DNA of 64,000 bases from Ignatzschineria sp. F8392 (GCF_002252045.1 NZ_NEFF01000003.1:1-64000); one strand, 5' to 3'; counted from the stretch's first letter, positions 17,966 through 27,307 are shown. Notes: generated from the letters alone by a model not told the origin. Made by a program: numbers and translations.

Positions 17966-19306
17966 ATGTGTAATAGAATAGAAGCGATGCTCTCCCCCTC
18001 TTCTCATCATGATCAGAGCGGTCATGGTGCTCATGATATGTCCCAAATCGGGAGAAAAGATTCTCTCTCATCACCCTCATCACTCTTATCTCTCTTTCTG
18101 CATCTGCCGCTCTATCTCCTCTTAATCCTGCTTCTGAGTACATTTTTTGTACTACAACCGATCTCGGCAGAGGGATTATCCCGCTCTACCGTCAGCAAAA
18201 TTGAGCAGAGCATTCCTCGCTTAGATGATGGGGTGATGGATTATGCCGGGCTTCTCTCTACAGCAGAGAGAGCAGAGATCAATCGTAAAATCTGGCAACT
18301 TGAGAAGCATTCCGGATCGCAGCTTGCCGTCCTTATTCTGCCCGATCTTCAGGGGAATGAGATTGTTGAATATGGCGTTGCGGTAATGGAAGCGTGGCAA
18401 CTAGGAAGAAAAGGGGTTGATGATGGGGTTCTTCTTCTCATTGCGTTAAAAGAGCGCGCTATGCGTATTGAGGTAGGTTATGGCTTAGAGGGGGCTATTC
18501 CCGATCTTATTGCCGGTCAAATTTTAAATCAATATCTAACGCCGGCTTTTCGTGCGGGGAAGTTTGCCGAAGGGATTGAGCTTGCTGTCGATGCAATTAT
18601 TGCCCAAATTGAGGGAGAGCCACTCCCCTCGCTCAAAGAGGTTCCTTTAAGTGCATCTTCAAATAGTGATGAGGTGGTCGATTGGGATCTGACGCTGACC
18701 ATTATCATTATAGTCATAATGGTCTTCTCTCCCTTTCTTATTCCGCTGATACAGCGATTACAACAACGATCGAGAAGGGTTTCTAATGAGCAGAAAGGAG
18801 TTCTCTTTGAAAGTCGCGAACCTCATAATTCACCGATTAATCATTCTAGCGATCTGCAGCAAGATTCTCTTAAAACATGGGCAGATCATTATCGCTCTCA
18901 AAATCAGAAGCGCTCATACTCAAGCAGAGAGCCCTCTATCCCATCATCAAAAAGAGAAAGTAGACATACTTCCTCTAAGAAGGTTAAAAAAATCAGTTGG
19001 ATGGAAGCTTTCTTCCGCTCACTTCCTAGTGCGATCTTCATCGGTTTTTTTACCTCTATCGCATTTCATCTTGCGATTGGGATCTTGATAGGACTTCTTC
19101 TCCTACTCTTTCAGACTGCGGGCCTTGCGCTAGGTTTTATTCGTGCGCCGATTAAAATTCAAGGTGGCCGAGGTGGTCGTGGCGGCGGAATGGGTGGAGG
19201 TTATCGCGGTGGAGGTCGATCAAGTGGCGGAAGTAGCCGAAGTAGCGGAGGCCGAAGCGGAGGTGGCGGTCGAAGCGGTGGCGGTGGCGCAACAGGGGGT
19301 TGGTAA
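17966..19306 (+). CDS. TPM-domain membrane protein (YgcG family) with Gly-rich tail
   Basis: About 446 aa. A signal or membrane segment (about 45-65, LYLLLILLLSTFFVLQ) precedes a periplasmic TPM domain (about 80-210) with the typical VMDYAGLLS, then GSQLAVLILPDLQG and IEVGYGLEGAIPD. Next come a membrane helix (about 232-252), a polar loop, a second hydrophobic stretch (about 345-395), and a Gly/Ser/Arg-rich C-terminus ending GGATGGW. ATG 17966 has TTAGG 7 nt upstream; a GTG just before it and a later ATG 18038, closer to the signal, are alternatives. It is paired with lemA. Exact function is unknown. Confidence 0.85.
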   Translation: MCNRIEAMLSPSSHHDQSGHGAHDMSQIGRKDSLSSPSSLLSLFLHLPLYLLLILLLSTFFVLQPISAEGLSRSTVSKIEQSIPRLDDGVMDYAGLLSTAERAEINRKIWQLEKHSGSQLAVLILPDLQGNEIVEYGVAVMEAWQLGRKGVDDGVLLLIALKERAMRIEVGYGLEGAIPDLIAGQILNQYLTPAFRAGKFAEGIELAVDAIIAQIEGEPLPSLKEVPLSASSNSDEVVDWDLTLTIIIIVIMVFSPFLIPLIQRLQQRSRRVSNEQKGVLFESREPHNSPINHSSDLQQDSLKTWADHYRSQNQKRSYSSREPSIPSSKRESRHTSSKKVKKISWMEAFFRSLPSAIFIGFFTSIAFHLAIGILIGLLLLLFQTAGLALGFIRAPIKIQGGRGGRGGGMGGGYRGGGRSSGGSSRSSGGRSGGGGRSGGGGATGGW

Positions 19307-19363
19307 CCCTAATCTACGGCGAAAGAAGATCTTCTTATTTGTTGAAATAATATAAGCTGAACG

Positions 19364-20009
19364 CTGCCGGATCTCACTATCGCGCTCTTCCGCAAATCTC
19401 GTGCCGGCAGGGGGCAATCATTCGATTGCCCGAATAGTTTTTATCTTTATAAATGTTGATGAGTTGCCGGAAATGACCGCTACATCCTTCCACAGTTTGC
19501 ATGCCGGTAAATATCGCTACTTTAGATATCATCCACGGTGCTGAAAGCGCCAAATGGCGGGCATGCATTGGTTAAAAGAACGAAATAGTCGGTTCCCGCC
19601 GCTCAATAAACCTTCTTAAGAATCATTCATCAAATTATTCATCAAAAGAGAAGAGGCTGAACTCTGCCGGATCTCACTATCGCGCTCTTCCGCAAATCTC
19701 GTGCCGGCAGGGGGCAATCATTCGATTGCCCGAATAGTTTTTATCTTTATAAATGTTGATGAGTTGCCGGAAATGACCGCTACATCCTTCCACAGTTTGC
19801 ATGCCGGTAAATATCGCTACTTTAGATATCATCCACGGTGCTGAAAGCGCCAAATGGCGGGCATGCATTGGTTAAAAGAACGAAATAGTCGGTTCCCGCC
19901 GCTCAATAAACCTTCTTAAGAATCATTCATCAAATTATTCATCAAAAGAGAAAAGGCTGAACGCTGCCGGATCTCACTATCGTATATTTCCAAAAAACAC
20001 GCGCCGGCA
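19364..20009 (-). repeat. Intergenic palindromic repeat cluster 4, 300-bp tandem duplication
   Basis: Modules appear in reverse orientation: M1 19364-19410, M3 19464-19510, M2 19556-19600, then M1 19664-19710, M3 19764-19810, M2 19856-19900, and a diverged third M1 19964-20009. Positions 19371-19670 and 19671-19970 differ at only two bases by eye. Small hairpins GGGCAATC/GATTGCCC (after M1) and CGGTGCT/AGCGCC (before M2) recur in each unit. It lies between the convergent TPM gene and exbD. The identical 63-codon open frames inside both copies are an artefact of the duplication. Confidence 0.95.
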
Positions 20010-20079
20010 AGAGAGCTATTCCCATTGCCGGCGATCTAATTATCCCATATATCTACATATCCGCAGATTACAGATCATA

Positions 20080-20523
20080 TTAAGGTTGGGCGCTTCCCTC
20101 TTCTGGAAGAGAGACAAAGCCGATATTGGCTAATCCCACCTTACTTAAAATTGTCACGATCTTTGCCACCTCTTGATAAGGGACTGAAGAATCGATATGT
20201 AACTGAATCATCGGTGCCTTTTCGCTTCCCTCTTTAATCGCTGTTAAACGAGGTAATGCTGACTCAAAGTCGATCGCTTCATCATTGATAAAGAGCTCAT
20301 TATCAGCATTGATGGCGATTAGTACCGGCTTTTCTGGATCTTGTACGACCACTTCCTCTTTTAGATCCACCGCTTCTGGCAATTTTAACTTCACCGATTG
20401 AGTCACAAGAGGCGCTGTTAAAATAAAGATTACCAAAAGAACCAACATAATATCGATAAGGGGAACCATGTTGATCTCGGCTCGCGATTCGTAACCCTTA
20501 TCTCTTAAACGTCCAAATGACAT
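20080..20523 (-). CDS. exbD: ExbD biopolymer transport protein
   Basis: 147 aa, one N-terminal membrane helix (about 18-40) with the conserved Asp24 in NMVPLIDIMLVLLVIF, essential for proton use in the family, then a periplasmic domain. With ExbB it forms the inner-membrane proton channel that energises TonB. It starts 8 bp after exbB ends, so the two are co-translated. It is the last gene of the locus receptor-tonB-exbB-exbD. Confidence 0.95.
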   Translation of the reverse strand: MSFGRLRDKGYESRAEINMVPLIDIMLVLLVIFILTAPLVTQSVKLKLPEAVDLKEEVVVQDPEKPVLIAINADNELFINDEAIDFESALPRLTAIKEGSEKAPMIQLHIDSSVPYQEVAKIVTILSKVGLANIGFVSLPEEGSAQP

Positions 20524-20531
20524 ATCTCCCC

Positions 20532-21260
20532 CTACGCTTCACTATCGAGTGATGTTGTGGTTTGATTCGCTTTAGATTTTGTTTGAGGTGAGCGATCTAA
20601 GATCGAAAGAAGTTCAAAGGCAAAAGAGTCGAGATTTCCCATCTGTAGACGATTACGACGCACCAACCAACTATGTGCCATTACCGCAGGGATCGCGACT
20701 GCTAAACCTAATCCGGTCATAATAAGCGCCTCCCCAACAGGTCCTGCAACTTTATCGATTGTGCCGGCACCCGTTGAACCGATCTCAATCAATGCATGAT
20801 AGATTCCCCAAACTGTTCCAAAGAGCCCAACAAACGGTGCGGTAGCCGCAATCGTAGCTAATATGGTAACCCCATTTTCAATGGTTAATTGAATCTTATC
20901 GAGCGTCACGCGCAAAATAGAGGTGAGGTACTCTTTCCGACTACTATTACTCTGGATATTATCGAGTCCTGACTGATATCGATGTAACGCCTGAAACCCC
21001 TCTTTAGCAAGAAGCTCCTGCGGTGTTGTGGGCTTAGAGGAGATCAATTTCGCAGCTTCATTGAGTGTCTTTGCATGCCAAAAGTCGAACAGAAACTTCT
21101 TCCCTTTTACGCGATCTACGATCCCTTGAAAAAACTTCAAAAAGATCACTAACCACGAAAGGATCGACATAATAATAAGGATCACAAAGAGTGTCTTTGT
21201 CACAAGATCACCCTGCTCAATAAAGCTGATAAATCCTAAATTTTCTACCACAGGTTCCAT
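20532..21260 (-). CDS. exbB: ExbB proton-channel protein (MotA/TolQ/ExbB family)
   Basis: 242 aa with three membrane helices: about 22-45, and a pair in the second half (TILATIAATAPFVGLFGTVWGIYHAL and EALIMTGLGLAVAIPAVMAHSWLVR). The pair carries the family signature APFVGLFGTVWGI. It partners ExbD to energise TonB. Given the adjacent tonB and receptor, ExbB is preferred over TolQ. It lies 275 bp downstream of tonB, a gap that could hold a separate promoter. Confidence 0.93.
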   Translation of the reverse strand: MEPVVENLGFISFIEQGDLVTKTLFVILIIMSILSWLVIFLKFFQGIVDRVKGKKFLFDFWHAKTLNEAAKLISSKPTTPQELLAKEGFQALHRYQSGLDNIQSNSSRKEYLTSILRVTLDKIQLTIENGVTILATIAATAPFVGLFGTVWGIYHALIEIGSTGAGTIDKVAGPVGEALIMTGLGLAVAIPAVMAHSWLVRRNRLQMGNLDSFAFELLSILDRSPQTKSKANQTTTSLDSEA

Positions 21261-21535
21261 TTTATTCCTTTTCTGTCCACTTAATATCTATCAATGATTC
21301 TACGATTGATTATTTGCTGAATTTTTTCACTTAATTTTTTACTTAAGGATTTACTAAATTGTTTTATCTGACCATTTACTCAATCTTTTCTTGATCGATC
21401 TGATTTCATTCTTAATTTGTTACTTATTATAGGGAGCTTTCCCTAACCTTTCATCTTTTAAACTCAAAGCCCATTTAGAGTAATCCTATTTAGAGTCATG
21501 TTGAGGATCGATCAATAGCGCCTACTGTCGGATCT

Positions 21536-22387
21536 CTACATCTTAAAGAGATATTGAATCTTAACCTGAATAGGTGTTGCCACGCCGTTAATTCGATAGG
21601 GCTTTAGACGAATTCCTTGTGCCGCTTTAGTTGCCGCGTTATCGAGAAGATCATGCCCTGATGAACGAGCGATACGAACATTTTGTGCAGCGCCATCGGT
21701 GCCGATCGATACAATCAGATCGACCTGCCCTTGCATCTTCCGTTGCCGTGCTGCGCGCGGATAGTTTGGCGTTGGCTTACTTAAAACATTAACTTCACTC
21801 TCGCTATAGACCGCCTTGGCCTGCTGAACTGCTCGCGCATTCTCAGCTGCTTTCTGTGGCTTTTTCGCCACTTTAGGCGCTTCGCGCTTTGGCGTTGGTT
21901 TTGGACGGTTCTCAGCAACCTTCTGCACCTGCTTTTCTGAGCGCTCTTTTGTCGCAATCACAGGAGGTGCTTCTGGCTTTTGAATCGGCTCGGGAGTTAC
22001 AACGGGTTCTGGCACTATCTCTGGCTCCGGTATAATCTCCGGCTCCTTCACCTCTTCAGGCTCAACTTTTTCCGGCTCAGGTGCTATCTCCTCATCAATC
22101 GGCTCTTCAATAACTTCTTCAATCACATCAGACTCAACTGCTTCCGCCTCAATGGCCGAATCTTCTGCATTTCCCTCTTTCTCATCGGTAATGCCGGCAA
22201 GTTGCACATTGTACATTGTCAACATCGTTGCATCGCCCTCTTGCATCACCATCTGCTGAGAGCTTCCTGCCGCCGTTAAGCCCATATAGACCCCAGCATG
22301 CACCAAGCTGACACAAAGTAGCGCCACAATTAATGTTATCTTATTGCCATTATTGATCATGTTTACTTTTGCGGTTGAATCAATCAT
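21536..22387 (-). CDS. tonB: TonB energy-transducing protein
   Basis: 283 aa. An N-terminal membrane anchor (about 17-37) is followed by a periplasm-spanning segment very rich in Glu-Pro and then Lys-Pro (about 85-190). The TonB C-terminal domain (about 205-283) contains KPTPNYPRAARQRKMQGQV and ends VKIQYLFKM. TonB carries proton-motive energy from ExbB/ExbD to outer-membrane receptors. The receptor gene lies 250 bp upstream on the same strand. Confidence 0.95.
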   Translation of the reverse strand: MIDSTAKVNMINNGNKITLIVALLCVSLVHAGVYMGLTAAGSSQQMVMQEGDATMLTMYNVQLAGITDEKEGNAEDSAIEAEAVESDVIEEVIEEPIDEEIAPEPEKVEPEEVKEPEIIPEPEIVPEPVVTPEPIQKPEAPPVIATKERSEKQVQKVAENRPKPTPKREAPKVAKKPQKAAENARAVQQAKAVYSESEVNVLSKPTPNYPRAARQRKMQGQVDLIVSIGTDGAAQNVRIARSSGHDLLDNAATKAAQGIRLKPYRINGVATPIQVKIQYLFKM

Positions 22388-22639
22388 TTCTCGATCTCAT
22401 TGCGATTGAGGGAAGTTTTATTCTTACTAGAGAATTGCCCTCTCTATCGCCATGAAACAAGTGTAACGATTAAAGTGATAGAAAAATAGTGATCTAAAGG
22501 ATTAGCCACAACTAAAAGATAAGCTAATTGGCGGCTGATCTTAGAGCGCCGATCTTGCAAAGGAGAGCAGAAGATCAGCGCCATTTTAAGATCACTTTAA
22601 GATCACGCCCTAAGAAGCCCTAGGTTCATCTAGGATCGT

Positions 22640-24868
22640 CTAAAACTCATAATTGAGTTTTAACCAGAGCTTACGCCCCTCTTCTACGCGAGCGTAGCGG
22701 TTTTGATACCCTTTTCCACGTAGACCATAAGCTTCCGGTTCCTGATAATCGATAAAGTTCTTATTAAAGAGGTTGTTGACGCCAAAGTTAATCGATAGAT
22801 CACGCGCAGGCTTATAACTTGCCCCCACATTGACGAGTGCATAAGAGCGATAGAAGAGCTTCTTATCGAGGGCAAATGTAGTTGCCTTACCTTTTTCATT
22901 AACGCCATGGCCCATCTCTAAGCCTCGATACTCTTTGGCACGGAAAGAGGCCTCTGCCCAAAGACTCCATTCTGGTGTAATCTTCCAATCCCCTTTTAAA
23001 TTGACCATATGACGGGGTGTTTTGCTAAAAGGAATACGACGTCCGGCATCATCACGATATCGACTCTCTGTATAGGTATAGTTCGCACTAAGAGCTACGT
23101 TCTCCAATGCTTGATAACGCGTACCTAACTCAATACCATATAATTTAGCGTTATCTAAATTTTGATATTGGCTAATTTTACCTGCATCAGGCCAATCACT
23201 CTTGAGCTTACTACAACGAGCGCTCGTATCATTTTTGCAGATCTCTATAGAATCGATTTTATCCTTAAAGCGGGTATAAAATACGGTCGCGTTGAAGTTA
23301 AAATCATCTAAATTGGTATAGGAGAAACCTAATTCAGCCGATGTTGAGGTTTCAGGTTTTAAGTTTGGATTTCCTAAAATAGGCGCTGTTCCCTGCCCTG
23401 TCACCATCACAACATCATCATGGAGTTGTTGAAGATCAGGTGCTCTAAAGGCACGACTCACGCCCCCTTTAACCTGCCAATTGTCATCAATATTCCAAAC
23501 AAGGTAGGCACGCGGACTAAAGTGACTTCCAAAATCCTCATTTTTATCGTAACGAAGACCAAAAGTGGCAATAAGGTCATCATTAATCATCCACTCATCT
23601 TCTGCAAAGAGTGCCCATTGATACTGCTTAATATCTAACGGTGATTCTACTAATGTATCTTTCAATGCTTGATGACGATATTGCATACCGGCACTGATAA
23701 AGTGGTCCCCGAGACCAAACATCCATTTATTATCGAAGATGATATTGGTATATTTGATATCGCGCGGCAAGCCATCATGAGGTTTAGGCGACTTGGAGAT
23801 GGGATTTAAACGCCCGATTGTTTTTGTTTGATCCCAGAGAAGTCCTGACTCCACAACGACAGCATCTAAATCAATTCTATGGGTAAGACCAACTCGATCC
23901 CGTGTGAAACGAAGATGATCGGAATACCCTCCTCCCGCATTTCCCGGCTTCACATCTTTATGGAGCGTTCCTAGCTGCCCTTCACTATTATCGTAACGCT
24001 GTACACCACGGTCATAGCTAAGAACAAATTCTTGATTCTCCGGTGTAAAACTTAAGCGTGCGCCATAATTAAAATTTCGACGCTCACCAAAGCCCCCTAA
24101 TTTATAGAGAGGCGTATATTCATCTTTCGCAGACTGATAAGTCCCTTTGGCATTTCGTTGTGTCTGAAAACTTCCCATTAAGGCTAACCCTAAAAGATCA
24201 GTTTTTATCGGCCCACCGAGATAGAAAGAGGTCGTATTGCCGCCGGGATATTGACTATCTGTCGGCTCTTCGATCGCAACGCTCACCTGCCCTCCCCATT
24301 TATCGGGGACTTTTTTAGTGATCACGTTAACAACACCACCTAACGCATCTGAACCGTAGAGCGTCGACATTGGGCCTCTTACTACTTCAATACGCTCAAT
24401 TGCTGAACTTGGTGGAATAAATGCTGAATCCACATCACCAAAGCCATTCGGACGAGCGCCCGATGTATTTTGACTCAAACGCTGTCCATCGATCATCATC
24501 AAGGTATATTTACTCTCTAAACCTCGAATACCGATATCAACGCCACCCGTTTTGCCACCGCGCGTGATATTCACACCTTCAATATCTCTCAACACATCCC
24601 CGATATTATTAAAAGGTTTTTCATTAATAACATCTTGACCAATCACAGAGATCGATGCCGGTGCATCCTTCACCTCTTGCGCAAAACCTGAAGCTGTGAC
24701 AACTAATGACCCGAGATCGACCGCACTAGCTAACTCTGACTGATCGATCTTGCTCTGTTCGAGAGGGATTTCATCAGCTTGTGCTGTCCATATAAGTGTT
24801 GAGGTTGCCGCCATCACAAGTGCAAGGCGCAACCGTTGGGAGAGTATATTTCGACGCATGAATACCAA
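22640..24868 (-). CDS. TonB-dependent outer-membrane receptor, CirA/FepA-like (ferric siderophore type)
   Basis: 742 aa. Signal peptide (about 1-31, cleavage after TAQA). A TonB box-like SLVVTASG leads into the plug domain (about 55-180) with KDAPASISVI, IGDVLRDIEGVNI, GIRGLESKYTLMMIDGQR and RIEVVRGPMSTLYGSDALGGVVN, strongly reminiscent of CirA/FepA. A beta-barrel ends with the aromatic terminus NYEF, as needed for outer-membrane insertion. The ligand is probably a catecholate-type siderophore or related iron complex; this is inference. Fur-like boxes 117-223 bp upstream support iron regulation. It is the first gene of the tonB-exbB-exbD locus. Confidence 0.92.
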   Translation of the reverse strand: MVFMRRNILSQRLRLALVMAATSTLIWTAQADEIPLEQSKIDQSELASAVDLGSLVVTASGFAQEVKDAPASISVIGQDVINEKPFNNIGDVLRDIEGVNITRGGKTGGVDIGIRGLESKYTLMMIDGQRLSQNTSGARPNGFGDVDSAFIPPSSAIERIEVVRGPMSTLYGSDALGGVVNVITKKVPDKWGGQVSVAIEEPTDSQYPGGNTTSFYLGGPIKTDLLGLALMGSFQTQRNAKGTYQSAKDEYTPLYKLGGFGERRNFNYGARLSFTPENQEFVLSYDRGVQRYDNSEGQLGTLHKDVKPGNAGGGYSDHLRFTRDRVGLTHRIDLDAVVVESGLLWDQTKTIGRLNPISKSPKPHDGLPRDIKYTNIIFDNKWMFGLGDHFISAGMQYRHQALKDTLVESPLDIKQYQWALFAEDEWMINDDLIATFGLRYDKNEDFGSHFSPRAYLVWNIDDNWQVKGGVSRAFRAPDLQQLHDDVVMVTGQGTAPILGNPNLKPETSTSAELGFSYTNLDDFNFNATVFYTRFKDKIDSIEICKNDTSARCSKLKSDWPDAGKISQYQNLDNAKLYGIELGTRYQALENVALSANYTYTESRYRDDAGRRIPFSKTPRHMVNLKGDWKITPEWSLWAEASFRAKEYRGLEMGHGVNEKGKATTFALDKKLFYRSYALVNVGASYKPARDLSINFGVNNLFNKNFIDYQEPEAYGLRGKGYQNRYARVEEGRKLWLKLNYEF

Positions 24869-24984
24869 TTCCTTATTAATTCATAAGATAAAACAGAATA
24901 AAACCACTAAACCTAATCATAAATTTCATAAAATTTTGTGTGAAAAGACGATTGAGCTCTTAGATCTTTTAGATCACTATGTGA

Positions 24985-24999
24985 TGTTAATCATTATCA
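24985..24999. promoter_or_regulatory. Fur-box-like operator
   Basis: The reverse strand reads TGATAATGATTAACA, 13 of 14 informative positions of the 7-1-7 Fur consensus TGATAATnATTATCA. Further overlapping ATCATTATGATTA hexamers continue to about 25008, as in extended Fur sites. It is placed upstream of the receptor gene. Confidence 0.75.
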
Positions 25000-25076
25000 T
25001 TATGATTACTATCAACGAGTGCTATCCTTTCACTAATAGGAATTATTATCATTCTGTTTCACATTGTCAATGCCAA

Positions 25077-25091
25077 TGATAACTATTTTCA
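25077..25091. promoter_or_regulatory. Second Fur-box-like site
   Basis: TGATAACTATTTTCA matches TGATAATnATTATCA except at two positions. It lies about 180 bp before the divergent MFS gene and about 210 bp before the receptor. A half-like TTATTATCATTCT is also present near 25044. Confidence 0.5.
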
Positions 25092-25270
25092 ATTGCATCT
25101 AATAGCTGATTAAAATTCAGCCAAGATATGCGCTCTTTTTTTACATTTATCGATGATGCGTTATGATATAGGGGCTTGAAGTTACACCTATTTCTATCGA
25201 ATGAGCCTTTTTCAAGTAGAAACATCCTTATAAGTGCTCAATTAATAATCAACAATCATGAATCCCTATC

Positions 25271-26728
25271 ATGGATCTCCCTTCTGTAGAGCTAAAATTT
25301 ATGCGGACAATTACCACATTCTCTTCTCTCTATCTCGCAACACTCTTCATGCTCTTTGCAAATGGTCTATTGACGACCTATTTAGCACTCGACCTTGAAG
25401 CGCGTGGCATCACCGATATCTTAATCAGTAGCCTCACCTCAGCCTACTATGCAGGCTTAGTCATTGGTGCAAAATTGGGGCATAAACTAATTGCGCGTGT
25501 GGGGCATATCCGTAGTTATGTCGCTAGTGCTGGTGTGACGGCGGCAACGGTTATTCTTATTGGTCTACTCGACTACATTGAGTTTTGGCTCGCTGCACGC
25601 TTTATTATGGGGCTGATGATGATGGTGCAATATATGGTGATTGAGAGTTGGCTCAATGATCAGGCAGAGCCGACACAGAGAGGAATCGTCTTTGGGATCT
25701 ATATGGCGGTCAGCTCCTTAGGCGGTTTATTAGGTCAATTGGCATTAACGGTCATTGATCCGATCGATATTCGTATTTTGATGATTGTTTCGATGTTCTT
25801 TTCGCTCTGCCTTGTTCCTTTAGCGGTCACACGTGCTATTCACCCAACACCACTGAAAGCCGCACCACTCAATATCGGTTACTTTATAAAGACACTGCCA
25901 CAAGTGTTGATTATCACGCTCTTTGCCGGCATGATGGTGGGTTCTTTCTATGGATTAGGGCCCATTTTTGCAACGCGTTTAGGGCTTGATACGCAAGAGG
26001 CAGGAAGTTATATGGCAATCGCTATTGCCGCATCACTCATTATTCAGTGGCCATTAGGACTTCTCTCTGATCGGATGAATCGTCTTCTTCTGATCACAAT
26101 TGTGGCGATTCTACTTTTAACGCTCTCGATTTTGATCAATCTTCCCTGGATCACCAATCTCTATATCGGTCTTATTAGCTTCTTTGCTATCGCTCTGCAA
26201 TTTACCCTCTATCCTCTCTCCGTTGCGATTGCCAATGATAATATTGATGAGGATAAGCGGGTCTCTCTGAGTGCTATTTTGTTGATGCTTTTTGGCGTCG
26301 GCGCTGCTATCGGTCCTTTGATCTCGGGCTATCTGATGGAGCGTTATGATGCAAGAGGACTCTATCTCTTTACCCTTGCTATAGCGATTGCCATCATCTG
26401 GATGAATCTTCTCAAGGCGAGTCGTCGTCTCAAAACCGATGTGGAAGATTCCCTTCCCCACGTTATTCTCCCCGATGGACATCTCTCCCCTATTGCGGCA
26501 GCAACTTTAGACCCACGTATCGATGAAGATGCCGTTATTGAAGCGATGCATAACGAAGAGGCTGAAGAGATTAAGGAAGCTTTAAGAGAGGAGATTGAGG
26601 CGGCTGAAATTGAGAAGAAGAAATCGAAAATCGAACGCAATGCTCTACTTCCCTTCGGTGAATATAGTTACGCGGCCTTCCTACAAGAGTATGGCGCACC
26701 TGTAACGCCTAAAGAGAATGATGAGTAG
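25271..26728 (+). CDS. MFS transporter, YcaD-like
   Basis: 485 aa with 12 predicted membrane helices up to about residue 385 and a hydrophilic, acidic, helical C-terminal tail of about 95 residues. Resemblance to E. coli YcaD is seen in the layout YYAGLVIGAKLGHKLIARVGHIRSY, then MVQYMVIESWLND and SFYGLGPIFATRLG, then QWPLGLLSDRMNR. The substrate is unknown. The start is uncertain: ATG 25271 lacks a good ribosome-binding site and ATG 25310 (residue 14) is an alternative. It is divergent from the TonB-dependent receptor and shares the region with Fur-like boxes, so an iron-related role is possible but unproven. Confidence 0.8.
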   Translation: MDLPSVELKFMRTITTFSSLYLATLFMLFANGLLTTYLALDLEARGITDILISSLTSAYYAGLVIGAKLGHKLIARVGHIRSYVASAGVTAATVILIGLLDYIEFWLAARFIMGLMMMVQYMVIESWLNDQAEPTQRGIVFGIYMAVSSLGGLLGQLALTVIDPIDIRILMIVSMFFSLCLVPLAVTRAIHPTPLKAAPLNIGYFIKTLPQVLIITLFAGMMVGSFYGLGPIFATRLGLDTQEAGSYMAIAIAASLIIQWPLGLLSDRMNRLLLITIVAILLLTLSILINLPWITNLYIGLISFFAIALQFTLYPLSVAIANDNIDEDKRVSLSAILLMLFGVGAAIGPLISGYLMERYDARGLYLFTLAIAIAIIWMNLLKASRRLKTDVEDSLPHVILPDGHLSPIAAATLDPRIDEDAVIEAMHNEEAEEIKEALREEIEAAEIEKKKSKIERNALLPFGEYSYAAFLQEYGAPVTPKENDE

Positions 26729-26806
26729 AGATTGCCAACTTGCCGACACAAGCTTTATAGAAGTATTTAGTAGTAAATATAATTTCCGGCGATTGAAGAT
26801 CGCCCT

Positions 26807-27269
26807 CTGCCGGCGCGAAATTGATGGAAGTACGCGATAGTGAGATCCGGCAGCCTTTAGCCTCTGTTGTTTGATTATTTCAAGCAATAAGAGAAGCTGT
26901 AGAACGGCGGGAGAGAACCATCTCGCTCTTATTACGACTGCATGCCCGCAGGTTGGCATCTTTGATGCCAGAAATGAGTATCGATAGGGTAATAATTGCT
27001 ACCGATGATAGAAGATCATCATCTGCCGGCATACGATTTCTGACAGCATGCAGTAGCGATCTCCGGCAACTCAACAGCTTTTATATCAAACAACAAGTAT
27101 TAGTACCCGGTGATTAAAATCGCCCTCTGCCGGCGCGAAATTGATGGAAGTACGCAATAGTAAGATCCGGCAGCGTTCAGCCTCTATTGTTTAATTGATT
27201 CAACCCATAAGAGAATCTGTAGAACGGCGGGAGAGAACCATCTCGCTCTTATTACGAATGCATGCCCGC
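26807..27269 (+). repeat. Intergenic palindromic repeat cluster 5 (320-bp period)
   Basis: M1 26807-26853, M2 26907-26949 (GCGGG/CCCGC), a TGGCATC/GATGCCA hairpin (about 26954-26970), M3 27023-27069, M1 27127-27173 and M2 27227-27269, then two more GGCATC-type half repeats up to the tyrA stop. The first part is closely similar to 3195-3457 of cluster 2. A hairpin GGCGAT/ATCGCC (about 26788-26804) precedes the first M1, in the place held by GGGCAATC/GATTGCCC in other clusters. It lies between the convergent MFS gene and tyrA. Confidence 0.9.
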
Positions 27270-27307
27270 AGGTTGGCATCTTCAATCTGGCATCTTCGAT
27301 GCCGTAT

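Noticed and set aside
19377-19868. Two identical 63-codon open frames (19377-19568 and 19677-19868) as duplicated small genes
   Set aside because: They lie completely within the 300-bp palindromic repeat units, have no ribosome-binding site, and are identical only because the DNA is duplicated.
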